Assembly: GCF_027409185.1 (NCBI RefSeq)
Contig: NC_084465.1
Coordinates: 25,895,864-25,959,863, forward strand
DNA: 64,000 bases
Direction: 5' to 3'
Source: Cynocephalus volans
Lineage: Eukaryota; Chordata; Mammalia; Dermoptera; Cynocephalidae
In this document: one piece after another, positions 48,751 to 62,110 of the stretch
Layout: every line of letters starts with the position of its first letter
Numbering within the stretch: the stretch's first letter is position 1
Notes under the pieces: generated by a model
Database searches by the model: none
Told to the model about the DNA's origin: nothing
The model's input: only the letters and a program-made list of their open reading frames with translations
Program-made: the position numbers and the translations under genes

Positions 48751-51700
48751 AGGATGCTATCAACCCCACACTGAGGAGTGGTTTCCAAAAGTAGAGGGAA
48801 GAGAGAGGATCTGATATCAGAATAAAGGCAGCTTGGTAGGCCAAAGCAGTAGATGACTATTACAATGTACTACTTTTGGAACCTGAAAAAAAATTATTTT
48901 GTTTTTAATCTTTAGAATAACTGAGCCCAAAGGCAATATCCTTTGGTGCCCTTCTACTGGAACATAACATCCGGGAGGAGAGAGGCATTCCTTAGCCACA
49001 TATCAACATTCTCTGAGATGGCTTGGAGAAGGGCTGAGGACGATGCCATCCAAGGGGAATCCTTTTGTTGCCAAAACAGAAGGTAATTTGTAGAAAGAGG
49101 TGGAGGCAAGATTGGGCTTGAAGGGGACTGGTGTAGTCCCCAGAGGGAAAGAGCATAGGGAGTTGGCTAGGGATGAATAAAGGATTTCTGAGCTAAGCTG
49201 AGGGTGGGTAAGATGGCACGATGGGACCATTTGGGCTATGGGGTCACTTCATGTGCCGTGTGCACTCAAGCTCCAGAATAAAGCTATTGCACTTCTCAAG
49301 GGACAGACCCATTGTGCATAATGGTAAATAATTGTAGACATTTTTATATTAATACAAATAGGAATATATTATGAAGTAGAATTCAAACTGCATGAATATT
49401 TAAGATCAAATACAAATTTTATGCTTGCAATAAGCCCTTTAGACTGCCTTTCACTTTCTCCTTCACGTGAATTCAGTCTCCTCTGCTGTTAGGAATACTT
49501 TGGTGGAAAAATTTGAGAAGTACTTCTTTAAGGAATAAGGGATGTTCTTGGGGTTTGGTTTTGTTTTTTAAACAATGTCCAGACACTTTGCCAGAAGAAG
49601 AAACCAGGCAGGGAGTCAGAATGGAAAGATTTGGGATTCTGAGAACAGGGCTAATAACATCTGGCGGGGCGGGCAGAACCAATGTAAGCATATGCATTAG
49701 GGACTGAGGCTCAGGGCTAAACCCTAAGAGCAGCTGCATTCCTGGGTAATGTCTCTTGTGGAAAGTATGGGATCCTGCCCTGGCTTGGGGTCTGGATTAG
49801 AGTCTCTTGATAGGAGCAGGAATCCAGTGTTCTTGGAAAGGCAAATATATTTCTGGGGTCAGGGGAAGTTCATCTCAAAACAACAAGCTCTAGCAAAACA
49901 GCTTTCAGCTTCAGAATTGGTGAAAGAGAGAAATGGAGCCCAGAGATTTTGAGTCCACAGGTTTAATAAAATACAGAGCCCAGCAAAGTTTCATAGAAAT
50001 AAAGACATTTTAACACCAAAAAAAGGAAAGGGGACAAAATAGAAGTGACGGCCCTTTCCCCAGAAAAAAGTTCATCAGCTGGCTCTTGGTCGTATGTTTT
50101 TCCTTTCATCCCAGGCACAGGCCAGAAAAAAACTCCACTGCAGACCACATCATGCTGCGGGATTGGGATCCACTGAAGGACAAGGCATGTCCTCCTTTCA
50201 CACATACTGGGACGACATGAGAATTGCCCAGGAGGACTATTTATAGACAGCCCGAAAAGACCTGCTCCTGGCCATCAGCACCAAATCTGCAGCCCGGCCA
50301 CAAGATGTGCAAGGACACTGCTGTTCCTGTCTCTTCTGGTCAGGGGCCCTCTGGAAATTTTAATCAATAACTCTTGATTATCATGGTGGATTTTAAAGGA
50401 CAGAAAACAAGGAGGGGTGACGTGGAATGGGAGAGTTAGATTGGCAATATAGCTTCTTCAACTGAGGTGGTTGAAAAAATTGAATAATTACAAACCCAAA
50501 GGCCAAAAAAAAGGTGGGGAAAAGAAAGAAAATTGATCCGCACCTGTACCACTGGGTTCTGAAAATCCAATTTGCACATAGAGAGTGGCAGGGCCTTTGC
50601 TGAGGGGGCAGGGACTGAGGACTTGCTAGCAGGCAGAGGAACGTTGCCCTGGAGACGGTCTTAGCTTGAAAATGGCAAATAGAAAAATAACAAGGGCTTA
50701 AGGGAGAAAGAAGAAAAAAGGCACTACTTAGGGAGGTTAAAATCTTAGAAACCAGACAAGACCACATGAAAGAAATGTAATCACTCAAAAGGACAAATAC
50801 AGATTTAAATGCTTTGAAAAATTAAGATAGGAAGAAGGAAGCTATTTTAGTTGTTTCTATTTAGTGGTTAAAATGGGTGATCAGACACTCAAGAGATTTG
50901 ACGGAGAAGAAGAGGGAAATTTGCTAGAAGCAGAAACTGGGATGTACTTGCCTATCTCCACGCCTCTGTCCCAGAGGGGACTATTGAAATGGGCTCTCAG
51001 AGAGCCTTTGATGGAGAAATAAGAATAAAAATAAATTTATGGAGCCTCCTCCTTGGTGTCTGTGGTAATAACCTGAGGTGGCAGATGCAAAAGGGGGAGG
51101 TCCAGAGCCACTAGCAAAAAAAATGCAGTGATATTAACTGGCACTTTCGAGGTAAGGCAACGAGTGAGGGAAGTGGTTTGGGAAACTCTGGCCGGGAGGT
51201 TTCTGGATTAGGCCGTGGTAAGAGTTGCAAGGTGGCTAAGGGTTTTGGTATTGAATTTGGAACCCTGAGAGGCCAGAGCTGAAGAAGGGGTCCTACCTGG
51301 GTGACCTGGATCAGCAAAAGCCAGTGAGGTAGGTCAAAGGTCTTAGAGATAAGAAAACGGGGAGAACCAAGCCTGGGGATGAGCACAAAGCACAGATGTA
51401 GAGCTAAAAACAGTAGCCGACAACAAAGCAAGAGGAATGGGCCAATTGGACAACATATCAAGGAGGGCCCCAGATGGTCACTGAGAATGAATTAAACAGT
51501 GGTTCTCAAAGTGCAGTCCCCTGACCCACTGCACCTGCCTCACTGGGGTATTTGGTAAAATGCAAATGGCCAGCCCCCTGAATCAACAACTGTGGATGGG
51601 ACCAACCGGTCTGTGTCTCAATAAGCCCTCCACGTGACTCCGATCCATGTTCAAGTTTGAGAACCCCCTATTGAGCATCCCTGGCTTGTCTTTTATGTTG

Positions 51701-52870
51701 GCTGAATACAAGCACTCCGGGGGCCAGGGCTCTGTTAAAACCTCTGGGTCAGCCTAGCCATGTAGATAAACGGGGAGACTCACCAAAGGGGAGAGCAAAA
51801 GCCACGTGTGGGTACGACACAGGCGTTGGACTGATGGGGGGAGCGATTTTAAGCTAAATTACCCAGCTCCTAGAAAGAAGAAAGGTAGACAAGACGGGTT
51901 TAAGTCATAGAACTCTGGAAAGAATTGGGATTCACTGCTAATCTCTCCCTTATAGGAGAACTAACTCTGGAAAACTACAGGTTTGTAATGGAAGAATTAG
52001 TGAACCCAGTAACAGAAAACAAACAAAGAGGATCCTATGATCTTAATAGTGAGCAGATCTGCAGGTCAGAAGGGCCCCAGGAAATGGAAAAGGAACATTT
52101 TCAGCTTGGAGAGATCAGGTAGTGAAGCAACAAGAAGCTGCAGACATCAGGAACCAAAAACATGCAGACATCACTGGATGGGGTCAGGGCACTAATGGAG
52201 AAGACTGTAAATGACTATAATTTTCAGAACTGTGAAGCCATAAATTGCACCGGGAGAACTGCCTGCTATTAGTGTAGCACTCTCTGCTCTCAAGATGAAG
52301 CAGCTGGAGGCTGTGGAATTGGTTAAAATGATTCCTGGAAAAGGAAAGAAAATTGTATATGAAGGATAAGAGGTGGGGTCCAAAGCCCTGAATACAGGGG
52401 TCTGGAGCATCTTCAAGCCGTGAGACTGTCTTCTGGTTTCCGCAATCCAACGATGGAATTTTGCAACTAAAAACTCAAGGGCATTAAAAGCAAATAATAA
52501 ACTGTCGATTCTTGCTACCATTAAACTTTTGATTTTCTATAGGGACAGTGAAATGGCCCCAATCTATGGGGGCAGGGACTATATACAAAATGTATAGAGG
52601 GAACGAAAGCTATTGCTCTGGAAATAGTCTTAGCTTTGGAAATGACAGAAGCCAAACTAGGGGCATAACAGGGGACAAAGGAAAGACTGAAAAGACCCAG
52701 GATCCTCTCCAAGTTCTAACCCATAACTGCTGGCACAGCAGTAGGACATAAAAGCTAAGATACGGACCCAAAACTAGGGAAAATCAAGGCACTAGGAAAT
52801 CCCAAAATGAGAACTAGGCAAGTGGGGGGAGCCAGAGACAGATGACTGCCAGGGACCAGGTCCATTGAAA
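48751..52870. other. Purine-rich intergenic block, no gene seen
   Basis: The + strand is A/G-rich with no recognised exon. Two stretches, about 50510–50700 and 52340–52660, look related. Both have GGGGGCAGGGACT, then GAGG or TAGAGGGAACG-like text, then TAGTCTTAGCTTTGGAAATG or a close match. A hAT-type MITE is at 51490–51670. Confidence 0.4.
51490..51670. mobile_element. MER5-like hAT MITE
   Basis: Begins CAGTGGTTCTCAAAGTGCAG and ends AAGTTTGAGAACCCCCT, with typical hAT terminal inverted repeats. Confidence 0.6.
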
Positions 52871-52879
52871 GCTTTCCTC

Positions 52880-54060
52880 AGCTTTTTTTGGGTGTGTTTT
52901 TAACAGCTTTATGTAACCGATGTACAATAAACTGCAGATGTTTAAAGTATGTAATTTCATGAATTTTGACGTATGTATATACCCCTGGAATTATCATCAT
53001 AATCAAGACAACGAACATATCCATCGCCCCCCAAGATTTCCTCGTGTTCCTTTGTAATCCATCTTTCTTCCTTTCCCCCACCTCCCGTGTGCCACCCCTA
53101 TCCCCAGGCAATCACTGATCCAATTTCTGTCACTATAGGTTAGTTTTTGCCTTTTTTAGAATTTTGTATAAATGGAACCATGCATTATGTGCTCTTTTTT
53201 GACTGGCTTCTTTCATTCAACATAACGATTTTGAGAACCATCCAGGTTGTGTGTATAGTTTATTGTTTTTTTAATTTTTGAACAGTATTCCATTGTGTGG
53301 AATCAACTATGTAGCCATCAACTATCTATTCATTTATCTAGTAATTTATAGATAGACATTTGGGTTGTTTCCATTTTGGGCTGTTATAAATAAAGCTATT
53401 ATGAACACTCATGTGCAAGGCTTTGCGTGGACATATTTCTCTTAGGTAAATACTGATAATGTATTATTTTATTTGGGTTTGATTTGCTAAAATTTGTTAA
53501 GAATTGTTGTGTCTATATTTATGAAAGATATTCACATATAGTTTTCTCTTCTTATAATGCCTTTGTCCAGTTCTGGTATCAAGGTAATGCTGAACTAACA
53601 AGATTAGTCAGGAAATATTTCTTTCTCTTCCATTTTCTGGAAAAATTTGTATAGATTTGTCATTATTCCTAAAATTTTTGTTACAACTTATAAGTGAAGT
53701 TATCTTGACTTGGAGGGGGTTTTTTGTTTTTGTTTTTAGTGTTGTATTTTGTACTTTTTTTCTTTTTAGTTTATTTGTTGGGGAGAGAGTCTACAAATTC
53801 AATTACTTTAGCAGATAGATGAGACAATTCATGTAACCTATTTATTCTTGAGTGAGCTTTGGTAGTTCGTGTCATTGTCAAATTTATTTGAATATATTTT
53901 TAAAATAAATGTTATTACCCTTTTAATGCCTGTGGGGCTGTATTAATATCCCTTCCCTCGTTCCTGATACTGGTAGTTTTTGTCTTCTCTTTTTTCTTCC
54001 TGATCAGTGTGACTACAGATTGATTAACTTTACCGATGTTCCCAAAGAACCAGCTTTTAG
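52880..54060 (-). mobile_element. L1 3' region in reverse orientation
   Basis: TTAACAGCTTTATGTAACCG, CAGTATTCCATTGTGTGGAA and GTTTCCATTTTGGGCTGTTA are L1 3'UTR text read backwards, followed by a decayed reverse ORF2 part (53450–54060). Confidence 0.75.
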
Positions 54061-54419
54061 CCATCTCAAAAAGAATGAGTTCTTAACCAAGTTCCCAGGA
54101 CCCTGGACCGTTAATTAATTCCTCATTATGAGAGCATTCTAGTCCAGTGTCTAAAGGGACCCACCTATAGGTGCAACTAAAGTAACTCAGTTTACTAAGG
54201 AATTAGTCTGGAACATAAATTCACCATCTAGCTGGATACATGAGTCCCCAGCAGGATCAACTGGACTGGCCTTCCTGATAACAAGAAATCCATTTTTTAA
54301 TTGAGAGTCAAAAATCTACAAGTGTTCTTAGACCAATGCTTTAGTTCACTGTATACCATATGATTTTCTAGGCATGTTGGTGCTCTGTGAATGCCCCTCT
54401 CTCTGTTAAAAACTAAAGA
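54061..54419. other. Short intervening sequence, nothing recognised
   Basis: No gene or named repeat. Confidence 0.5.
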
Positions 54420-57400
54420 TTAGCATGACTAATCAAGAAAAAAGGGAAAAGATACAAATTACCAATATTAGAAATAAAAGAAGAGAGATCCCACAGATAT
54501 TAAAAGGATAATAAGGCAAAGTTACAAACTCTGTGCCTCCAAATTCAAAAACTTTGATAAAATGGACACAAACTAGCAAAACTTGCTACAGAAGGAATAG
54601 GTAAGAATAGTTCTGAGAACCCTATAGATATAGGGTTGAAAGAAATTAAATTTGTAGTTAAAAACTTTTCCCTGAAAAAAACTCCATGGCAAGATGGTTT
54701 CACTCTTAATTCTACTAAATATTTAAGGAAGAAATAACAATAGCTCTACTTTTTCTTCTACACACTCTCTTCCGCAAAATACAAAAGGACAGAACACTTC
54801 CAGATTTATTTTATGAGGCTAGCATCATCTTAAATCCAAAAATTAGGCAAACATATTAGAAAACTGCTGACTATTATATTTCATAAACACAAATATTCTT
54901 AACAAAATATTAGCTATCAATATGTGAAAAGGATAATACATATGACTAGTGGGGTTCATATTAGGAATGCAAGTCTGGCTCAACATTCAAAAATCAATGT
55001 AATTCACCATATTAGTAGACTAAATGAGAATAATCATATGAGCAAATCAGTAAATGGAGAAAAAGCTTTTGACAAAATTCAATATTGATTCATGATTAAA
55101 AACTCTCAGCAAACTAGGAATAGAAGGAAACTTCTTTAACCTAATAAACAATATCTACCAAAAAAAAAAAAAATCCTACAGCCAACATCATAATTCGTAG
55201 GGAATGATTGAATGAATGCTTTTCCTCTAAGATCTGGAACTAGTTAACATGTCCTTTTTACCACTCCAATTCAACACTGTACTTAAAGTCCTAGCTAGTG
55301 TAATAAGATAAGAAAAAGAAATAAAAGGTATATAGATTAGAAAGGAATAAATAACACTATCTTTAGTCACATGTAGCATGATTACTTATGTAGAGAATCT
55401 CAAAGAATCGATGTTAAAAAAAATCTCTTGGAACTAACCAATTAGTTTAGCAAGGTTGCAGGATGGCAGGCTAACATGCAAAAATCAATTGTATTCCTAT
55501 ATCCATGAAATAAACAATTGTGACCTGAAACAAAAAAAACAAAAACGAAAACAAAAATGACAACAAGATACCATTTATCAAAAAAAAAAAAAAAAAGAGG
55601 ACTTAGGTATAAATTTAACAAAATATGTGCAAGGTTTGTATGTGGAAAACTAAAAAACATTGAGAAAAAAATAAAAGAAGATCTAAATAAATGGAGAGGT
55701 ATACCATTCTCATGGACAGGAAGATTCAATGTTGTTAAGATGTCAATTCTAGCAAATATGGTCTATAGAGTCAATGTAATATCCATCAAAATCCCAGCCA
55801 GCTTTTTTGTAGATTTTTACAAGCTTATTCTAAAATTCACATGGAAAGTCAAAGGAATTAGAATTGCCAAACAATCCTGAAAAAGAACACATTATCTGAT
55901 TTTAAGATTTACTATTACTGTACCACTATAGTAATCATGACAGTGATTATATAGATATAGATATAGATGATATAGATATAGGTCAACCAGGATGGAATGT
56001 AAACTATGACAAGTAAATCTAACTGTATCACAAATGTATGATATAACCATACTTAACGGTGTGGAGAGAAAAGGAACTAGCATAAGTAACATTGGAAACT
56101 GTATTTTAATTGGAAGCATTAAGGCTAAAGACGAAAGATACTGTACATAACACTGTATTCTGGTTAGTAAATTTGTTTCTCATTGGAGTGCAGGTTAACA
56201 ATTCTGCAATTGCTATACATGTATACAGGGGATAGACAATTAAGCAAATGGATAGTGGATAGTGGGAGTCAGTTTCCTCACTGTTGGAGAGGGAAGTGAA
56301 AGAAAAGCAAGGAAGGAAGGCTAGAATCAACACTGTGGTACTGGACTGGAGTCAGAGGCATCAATATGAACTCACGTGTGTGTGTATGTGCGTGTGTGCA
56401 TATATGTGTATACACACATATACAAGGGTGCTTCAAAAAGTTCATGGAAAATGGAATTGAAATATGAATATTTTCATGAACTTTTTGAAGTACCCTTATA
56501 CACACACAGATGGACACACACACACACACAGATGGAGAAACAATTAGAGATATATTTGTATGTATGAGTTAATGTACATTATATGCATATATTACCTAGC
56601 TCTGTCTACTGAGAAGGCCTAAAAGCAATGATACCATAGCAGTGACAAACAAACCCAGTGCCCAGATTCTGGTTTCTATATAACATTTTCAAATTAAAAC
56701 AAACAAAACAAGTATCTTGAAAAAAATGTCTAATATTAGGGCTGGGGTAAAAAAATCCAAGATAAGCCTGGAGCATCTTGTAGTATCAGAAAGTCAGAAA
56801 ATGATCAAAACACAAAAGTATGGGGGCATGTCAAAAGGACACAGAAACCAACCTCAGAGTTTCCGACTGCAAAATCTGGGACAATTTAAGCAACAAAATA
56901 AAAAACAGTATTGAATTATAATCCAAAGTATAAAGTAAATATACATGAGTCTCTACTGATATGCAAGAAAGATTGAATGAATGGATAAATAATAAATAAA
57001 TGAAATGAAAGTGAAGAGACAAATCTTATTTATATAAGAACCAAATAATATATGTAGATAATCCCCACTCCAGCAGGTAGAATTTAGTTCCTTCTTCTAT
57101 TGACTTAGTGACTTACTTCTAAAGAATAAGATATGGGAAGAAAGAAACATTAACTATACCATGGAGAAACACGGCAAACACTACCATAACCAAGTGATCA
57201 AGGTTAATATCACCAGTTATGTCACGTGGATATGATGTACCTCCTGATATGATATGATGAGAAAGGCACATTATCCCTGTGGTCTTCCTTCCAAAAACCC
57301 ATAACCCCAATCTAATCATGAGAAAAACATCAGAAAATCCAAACTGAAGAACATTCTAAAAAATACCTGACCAATACTCTTCAAAACCATCAAGGTCATG

Positions 57401-57680
57401 CAAAACAAGGAAAGACTGGGAAACTATCACAGACGAGAGAAGACTAGAATACACCATAACAAAATGCAATGTGGTACTCTGGGTATGATCCAGGAACAGA
57501 GAGAAGACACTAATGGAAAAACTGCTGAAATCCAAATAAACTCTGCAGTTGAGTTAATAGAAATGCAGCATGGTAATATTAAATGTTAATAATAGAGGAA
57601 ATGGTGAGGGACTTATGAGAACTCTCTGTGTTATCTTTGCAACTTCTCTGAAATCTACATTTATTTCAAAATAAAAAGTT
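54420..57680 (+). mobile_element. Old L1, ORF2 remnant plus 3'UTR
   Basis: RT-region text lies at 54420–55890, with a residual frame at 55557–55880 ending in TWKVKGIRIAKQS. An L1M-type 3'UTR follows, with GTGGAAAAACTGGTGAAATC-like text near 57513 and a terminal CAAAATAAAAAGTTGAT near 57670. Microsatellites (ATAGAT at 55945–55985; GT/CA at 56375–56535) and a mariner-like MITE are inserted. Confidence 0.75.
56423..56503. mobile_element. Mariner-like MITE, second copy
   Basis: GGGTGCTTCAAAAAGTTCAT and ATGAACTTTTTGAAGTACCC are inverted ends around a core of about 35 bp. It matches the element at 26204–26290 and is bracketed by TATACA/TTATA. Confidence 0.8.
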
Positions 57681-58554
57681 GATTTTTTTTAAATGAAGGT
57701 GAAATAAAGACATTTTCAGAAAACACAAAGCTGAAATAATTTGTCTCCAGCACTAGTGCTACAAGAAATGTTAATGAAATTTTTCAGTATGAAGGAAAAT
57801 AATTCCTTCTTGAAGAAAGAAACCTCATACATCCATCCCCTCCGAAAAAAAAAAAAAAAAAGAAAAGGTTTTTTAAGATAAATTAATTTTTCTCATTTTT
57901 GTAATTTCTTTAAAGTATAATTGACTGTTTAAATGAAAATATTAACAATGTATTATGAAATTTGTGTATGTAGAAGTAAAATGTATGACAACAAGAACAC
58001 AAAGAATAGGAGAGGTATATAGAAGTATACAGTTGCATACTGAATGTCATATCATATTATTTGAAGATGCAGCATAATAAGTTAAAGATGGTTATTATAA
58101 GATGGTTATTATAAGACATAGAACAACCACAGAAAAATAAAACAAAGAGCCATAGCTACTAATGCAATAGATGAGATAAAATGAAACCCTAGAAAATATC
58201 CAGTTAAAGCAAAAGAAGGTGGAAAAGGAGAAAGAGTATAAAATCAGACAAAATGAATAGAAAAGTAATAGCAAGATGGTAGGCAAAAGCCAAACCATAT
58301 TTAATTAAATTAAATGTAAATAAACAAAAATATCTATTCTAAAGCAGAGATTATCAGAATGAATAACAAAACAAGACCCAACTATATGATGTCTGTAAGA
58401 AATACTCTTGACATATAAAGAAACAGACTAAAATGAAAAATGGAAAGAGATATAACAAGCAAACACTAATCATAAGAAATTTATAGTGACTATATAAATA
58501 TTAGAGAAAGTAGACTTCAAAATGAGGAATATTACCAGAAATAAAGAAGGATTG

Positions 58555-59175
58555 TGTAAATTTTCTATTTGCTGCATAACAAATTACCACAAGCCTAGCA
58601 GCTTAAAAGAATACTCATGTATTAATTCACAGTTCTGTGCATTAGAAGTCTGGCATGTCATATCTGAGTTTTCTACAAAGGGTATCACAAGACTGAAGTC
58701 AAGGTATCAAGTGGGTTAAGTTCTCATCTGGAAGCTCTGTGGAAAAATCTGCTTCCAACTTACTCTAATTGGAAGAATTCAATTACTTGTCTTGTGTGAC
58801 TGAGTTCCCCATTTCTTTGCTTGCTGTCAACCAGGGGTCACTCAGTTCCTAGAGGCTATACACAACCCTTGACATGTGGTCCCTTCCATCTTTAAGTCAG
58901 CAACAGGGCATTGAATCTTTCTCATGCTTCAATTTTTTTGACCCCTCTTTGTGACCAGCTGGAGAAAACTCTCTGTTTTCAGGTGATTAGGTCTGACCTA
59001 CACAGATAATTCTCCATATCTTAAGGTCAATAGTGTTCATATAACATAACCTAATCCAGGAAGTAAAATTCATCATACTAACAGTGCTGGAGATTATTCC
59101 AGTCAGGTACACTAGAAGAGCAGGAAATTTTGTGGACCGTCTGAGAATTCTTCCTGCTGCAAGTGCATTTCATAA
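58555..59175 (-). mobile_element. MLT1-like MaLR LTR
   Basis: TTGCTGCATAACAAATTACC, AGTCTGGCATGTCATATCTG and CATGTGGTCCCTTCCATCTT are the reverse of MLT1-type solo LTRs. It is an old endogenous LTR without coding sequence, inserted in L1. Confidence 0.6.
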
Positions 59176-60124
59176 TAATAAAATAATCAATTTATCTAGA
59201 CATAGCAAAACTATATGTGTTTGCATGTAATAACAGAGCTTCAAGATACATGAAGCAAACACTAATGGAACTAAAAAAAGAATTAGACAAATTTACAACT
59301 ATAGTTGGAGATCTCAGCTTTTCTTTCTCAGTAATTGGTAGAACAAAGAGATAAATGGTTAAGATATAGAGGATTTAAACAACACTATTAACCAAACTGA
59401 CCTAATTGACTTTTGTAGAGCATATTCCCAACAATTTTTGAATGCCCATTCTTTTCAAGTTCACATGGTACAATCACCACTATAAACTGTATATTTGACC
59501 AGAGAAAAAGTTTCAACAAATGTGAAAGGATGGAAATCACAGAGTGTATTATTTGACCACAAAGACTAAAATTAGAACTCAATAAAACCCCTGTTATATT
59601 TTCCACCACAAGAGACACTCCAACTTTATGTTTGGATGCCAACATGACAATAATCCTTTAGTACAATCAAAGAAATATTATTTACTCACATAGGAGTGGA
59701 AGTTCCAAAGTGAGTGGTGGAGAGAAAGACTCTCTGGGAGAAAGTTCAGAACAGAGAGTGAGTAGTGAGTGTGCAATAGTGAGTGTGCAATAGTGACTGG
59801 GCAATGTTTTATAAAGGGAAAGATCTGCCAGCATGATATTAGAAAAAGGTTCCACCTGGCATAGAATTTCAAAGAGGCAGTAAGACCAACACATGTGCTT
59901 ATGGGACATTAAAAAGAATAAAATAATATTATGAATAATTTTATGCCAACAAATTTGAAAACCTAGATGAAATGAATAAAAAGTCCTTAAAAAATACAAC
60001 TTATGGTAATTGATACCCCCAAAAAGCAAGGATTCACAACACATTTATCAGACAAAGGTCTTGTATCCAGAATATGTACAGAACTCTTGACTCGTTAATA
60101 AGAAAACAAACTACCCAATTTGTA

Positions 60125-60535
60125 TTAGCCCATTTCTGTTGCTTATAACAAAATATCTGGAACTAGGTCTAGGTAATTTATCACAAAACAAAATTCATTG
60201 CTTACTGTTTCAGAGGCTGCAAAGTCCGAAGCCCAAGGAACATTATGGTGAGGGCTTTCTTTGGTGGTGGCTTTACAGCAATGCAGGGGTCTCACATGGT
60301 AGAAAATGGCAGAGCAAGAGAAAGACTCTCACATTCTTTCCTTTTAAAGACCTCAGAACCACACCCGCGACCACCATTATTAATCCATTCACTACAGCAT
60401 GGTCCAACAGTCCAATCACCTTTTCAAGGCCCCGCCTATCAATTACCATAGTAGGATTTCCCACCCTCTCTACACTGTCACCACGGGGACTAAGTTTTGA
60501 AGGGACATCAATCCACAGCACTATCTAAAAATGGG
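60125..60535 (-). mobile_element. MaLR-type LTR
   Basis: TGTATTAGCCCATTTCTGTT, TGGAACTAGGTCTAGGTAAT and GGCAGAGCAAGAGAAAGACT resemble MaLR (MST/MLT1) LTRs read in reverse. Non-coding. Confidence 0.55.
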
Positions 60536-60717
60536 AAAAGGATTTGAAGAGATCTTCACAAAGGAAGATACAAAATTAGCCAATTTACACATGAAAAGAT
60601 ACACAAACATTCTTAGTCATCAGAGAAACATGAACTAAAACCACAATAATTTACCACTATACACTTGCTAGAATGACTACAATTTCATTTTATCTTATTT
60701 TTTATTTTTTATTTTTT

Positions 60718-60880
60718 AAAAAAAGGTGACCGGTAAGGGGATCTGAACCCTTGACTTGGTGGTGTCAGCACCACGCTCTCCCAAGTGAGCAAACTGGCCA
60801 TCCCTATATAGGGATCCACACTCTTGGCCTTGGTGTTATCAGCACCACACTTTCCCAAGTGAGCCATGGGCTGACCCTTG
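60718..60880 (-). mobile_element. CYN-type SINE dimer
   Basis: The − strand reads GGGTCAGCCCATGGCTCACT to GGATCCCTATATAGGGATGG, then CCAGTTTGCTCACTTGGGAG to AGATCCCCTTACCGGTCACC and an A/T tail. Flanking GACTACAATTT (about 60676) and GACTATAATTT (60881) look like a target-site duplication. Confidence 0.85.
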
Positions 60881-62110
60881 ACTATAATTTTAAAAAGTGA
60901 GAATATGTAATGTTGGAGAAGATGTGAAGAAATTGGAACTCTCATACATTGTGGGTGGGAATGTAAAATGGTATAACCACTTTAGAAAACAGTTTGGCAG
61001 TTTCTTACAAAGTTAACAATACACTTATACAGCCCAGCAATTCTATTCCTATTTACACAAGAGAAATAAAAATCTATGTCCACACAAGGTCTCGAACAGG
61101 AATGTTCATAGCAGATTTATTAATAATAGCTAAATCTGAAAACAACCTAATTGTCAGTTAGGTTGTCAATTAGGTTAACAGTGGGATGAATACACAAATT
61201 TTGGTATATCCATACTCTGCAATAAAAAGGAACTAAGTACTGATACCTACAACAACATAGGCCTTAAAAAACAGTATGGTGAATAACAATAACTGAACCA
61301 TACAATTCTATGTAAATGATATTCTAGAACATGCAAATCTAATCCATAGTGACAAAAGCTGATTAGTCATAGCCTACAACTAGAGTGAGGTATATTGCCT
61401 GGATTGGGGCATAGGGGGACTTTAAAGTGTGATAGAATTGATTGCAGTTGTGTTTACACAGTTATATACATTTGTCAAAAGTCATTGGATTGCATGCTTA
61501 AAATTGGTGCATTTTATTGCATGTAAATTATAACTCAATAAAGTTGAGCGTAAACAACACTTCTATAAGAAAAACTCCAGGCCCAGATGGTTTCACTGGT
61601 TTCTATTAAACATCTAAGGAAGAAATAATGCCAATCTTACCCAAACTCTTGCAGGAAATAGAGGAGGGAACACTTTTCAATTCATTTTATGAGACCAGCA
61701 ATGCCTTGATACTGAAAGCAAACACATTACAAGAATATTAACCTCTAGGCCAATATCTCTTGTGAACATGCTTATATGAACATTGACAAAATATTAATTA
61801 ATTGAAGGCAGCAATATAAATAATTTTATATTTATATTAAAATATCAAAATATTAATAAATTGAATGCAGATATTTGAAGAGATCTTCACAAAACAAGAT
61901 ACAAAATTAGCCAATTAACACATGAAAAGATACACAAATATTCTTAGTCATCAGAGAAACCCAGACTAGAGCCACAATAATTTACCACTATACACTCACT
62001 AGAATGACCAAGTAGAGTTTATCCCAAAAATGGAAGATTGGCTTAACATTTAAAAATCAATTGATGTAATTCAGTACATTGACAGAATAAAAGAGAAAAA
62101 AACATAAATG

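Larger units (their letters stand above)
57690..62110 (+). mobile_element. Old L1 block(s) with several nested insertions
   Basis: L1 text is recognisable at 57690–58550, 59190–60120, 60540–60690, 60890–61560 and 61560–62100. Examples are AGATACATGAAGCAAACACT, GGAACTCTCATACATTGTGG and AACTCCAGGCCCAGATGGTT. It is interrupted by two MaLR LTRs and a CYN-type SINE. ORF2 is not intact. An internal segment of about 140 bp is present twice (60545–60685 and 61868–62010). Confidence 0.7.

Noticed and set aside
55557..55880. Possible intact reverse-transcriptase gene
   Set aside because: Only a short remnant of L1 ORF2 is open. Upstream and downstream parts are broken by stops and insertions.
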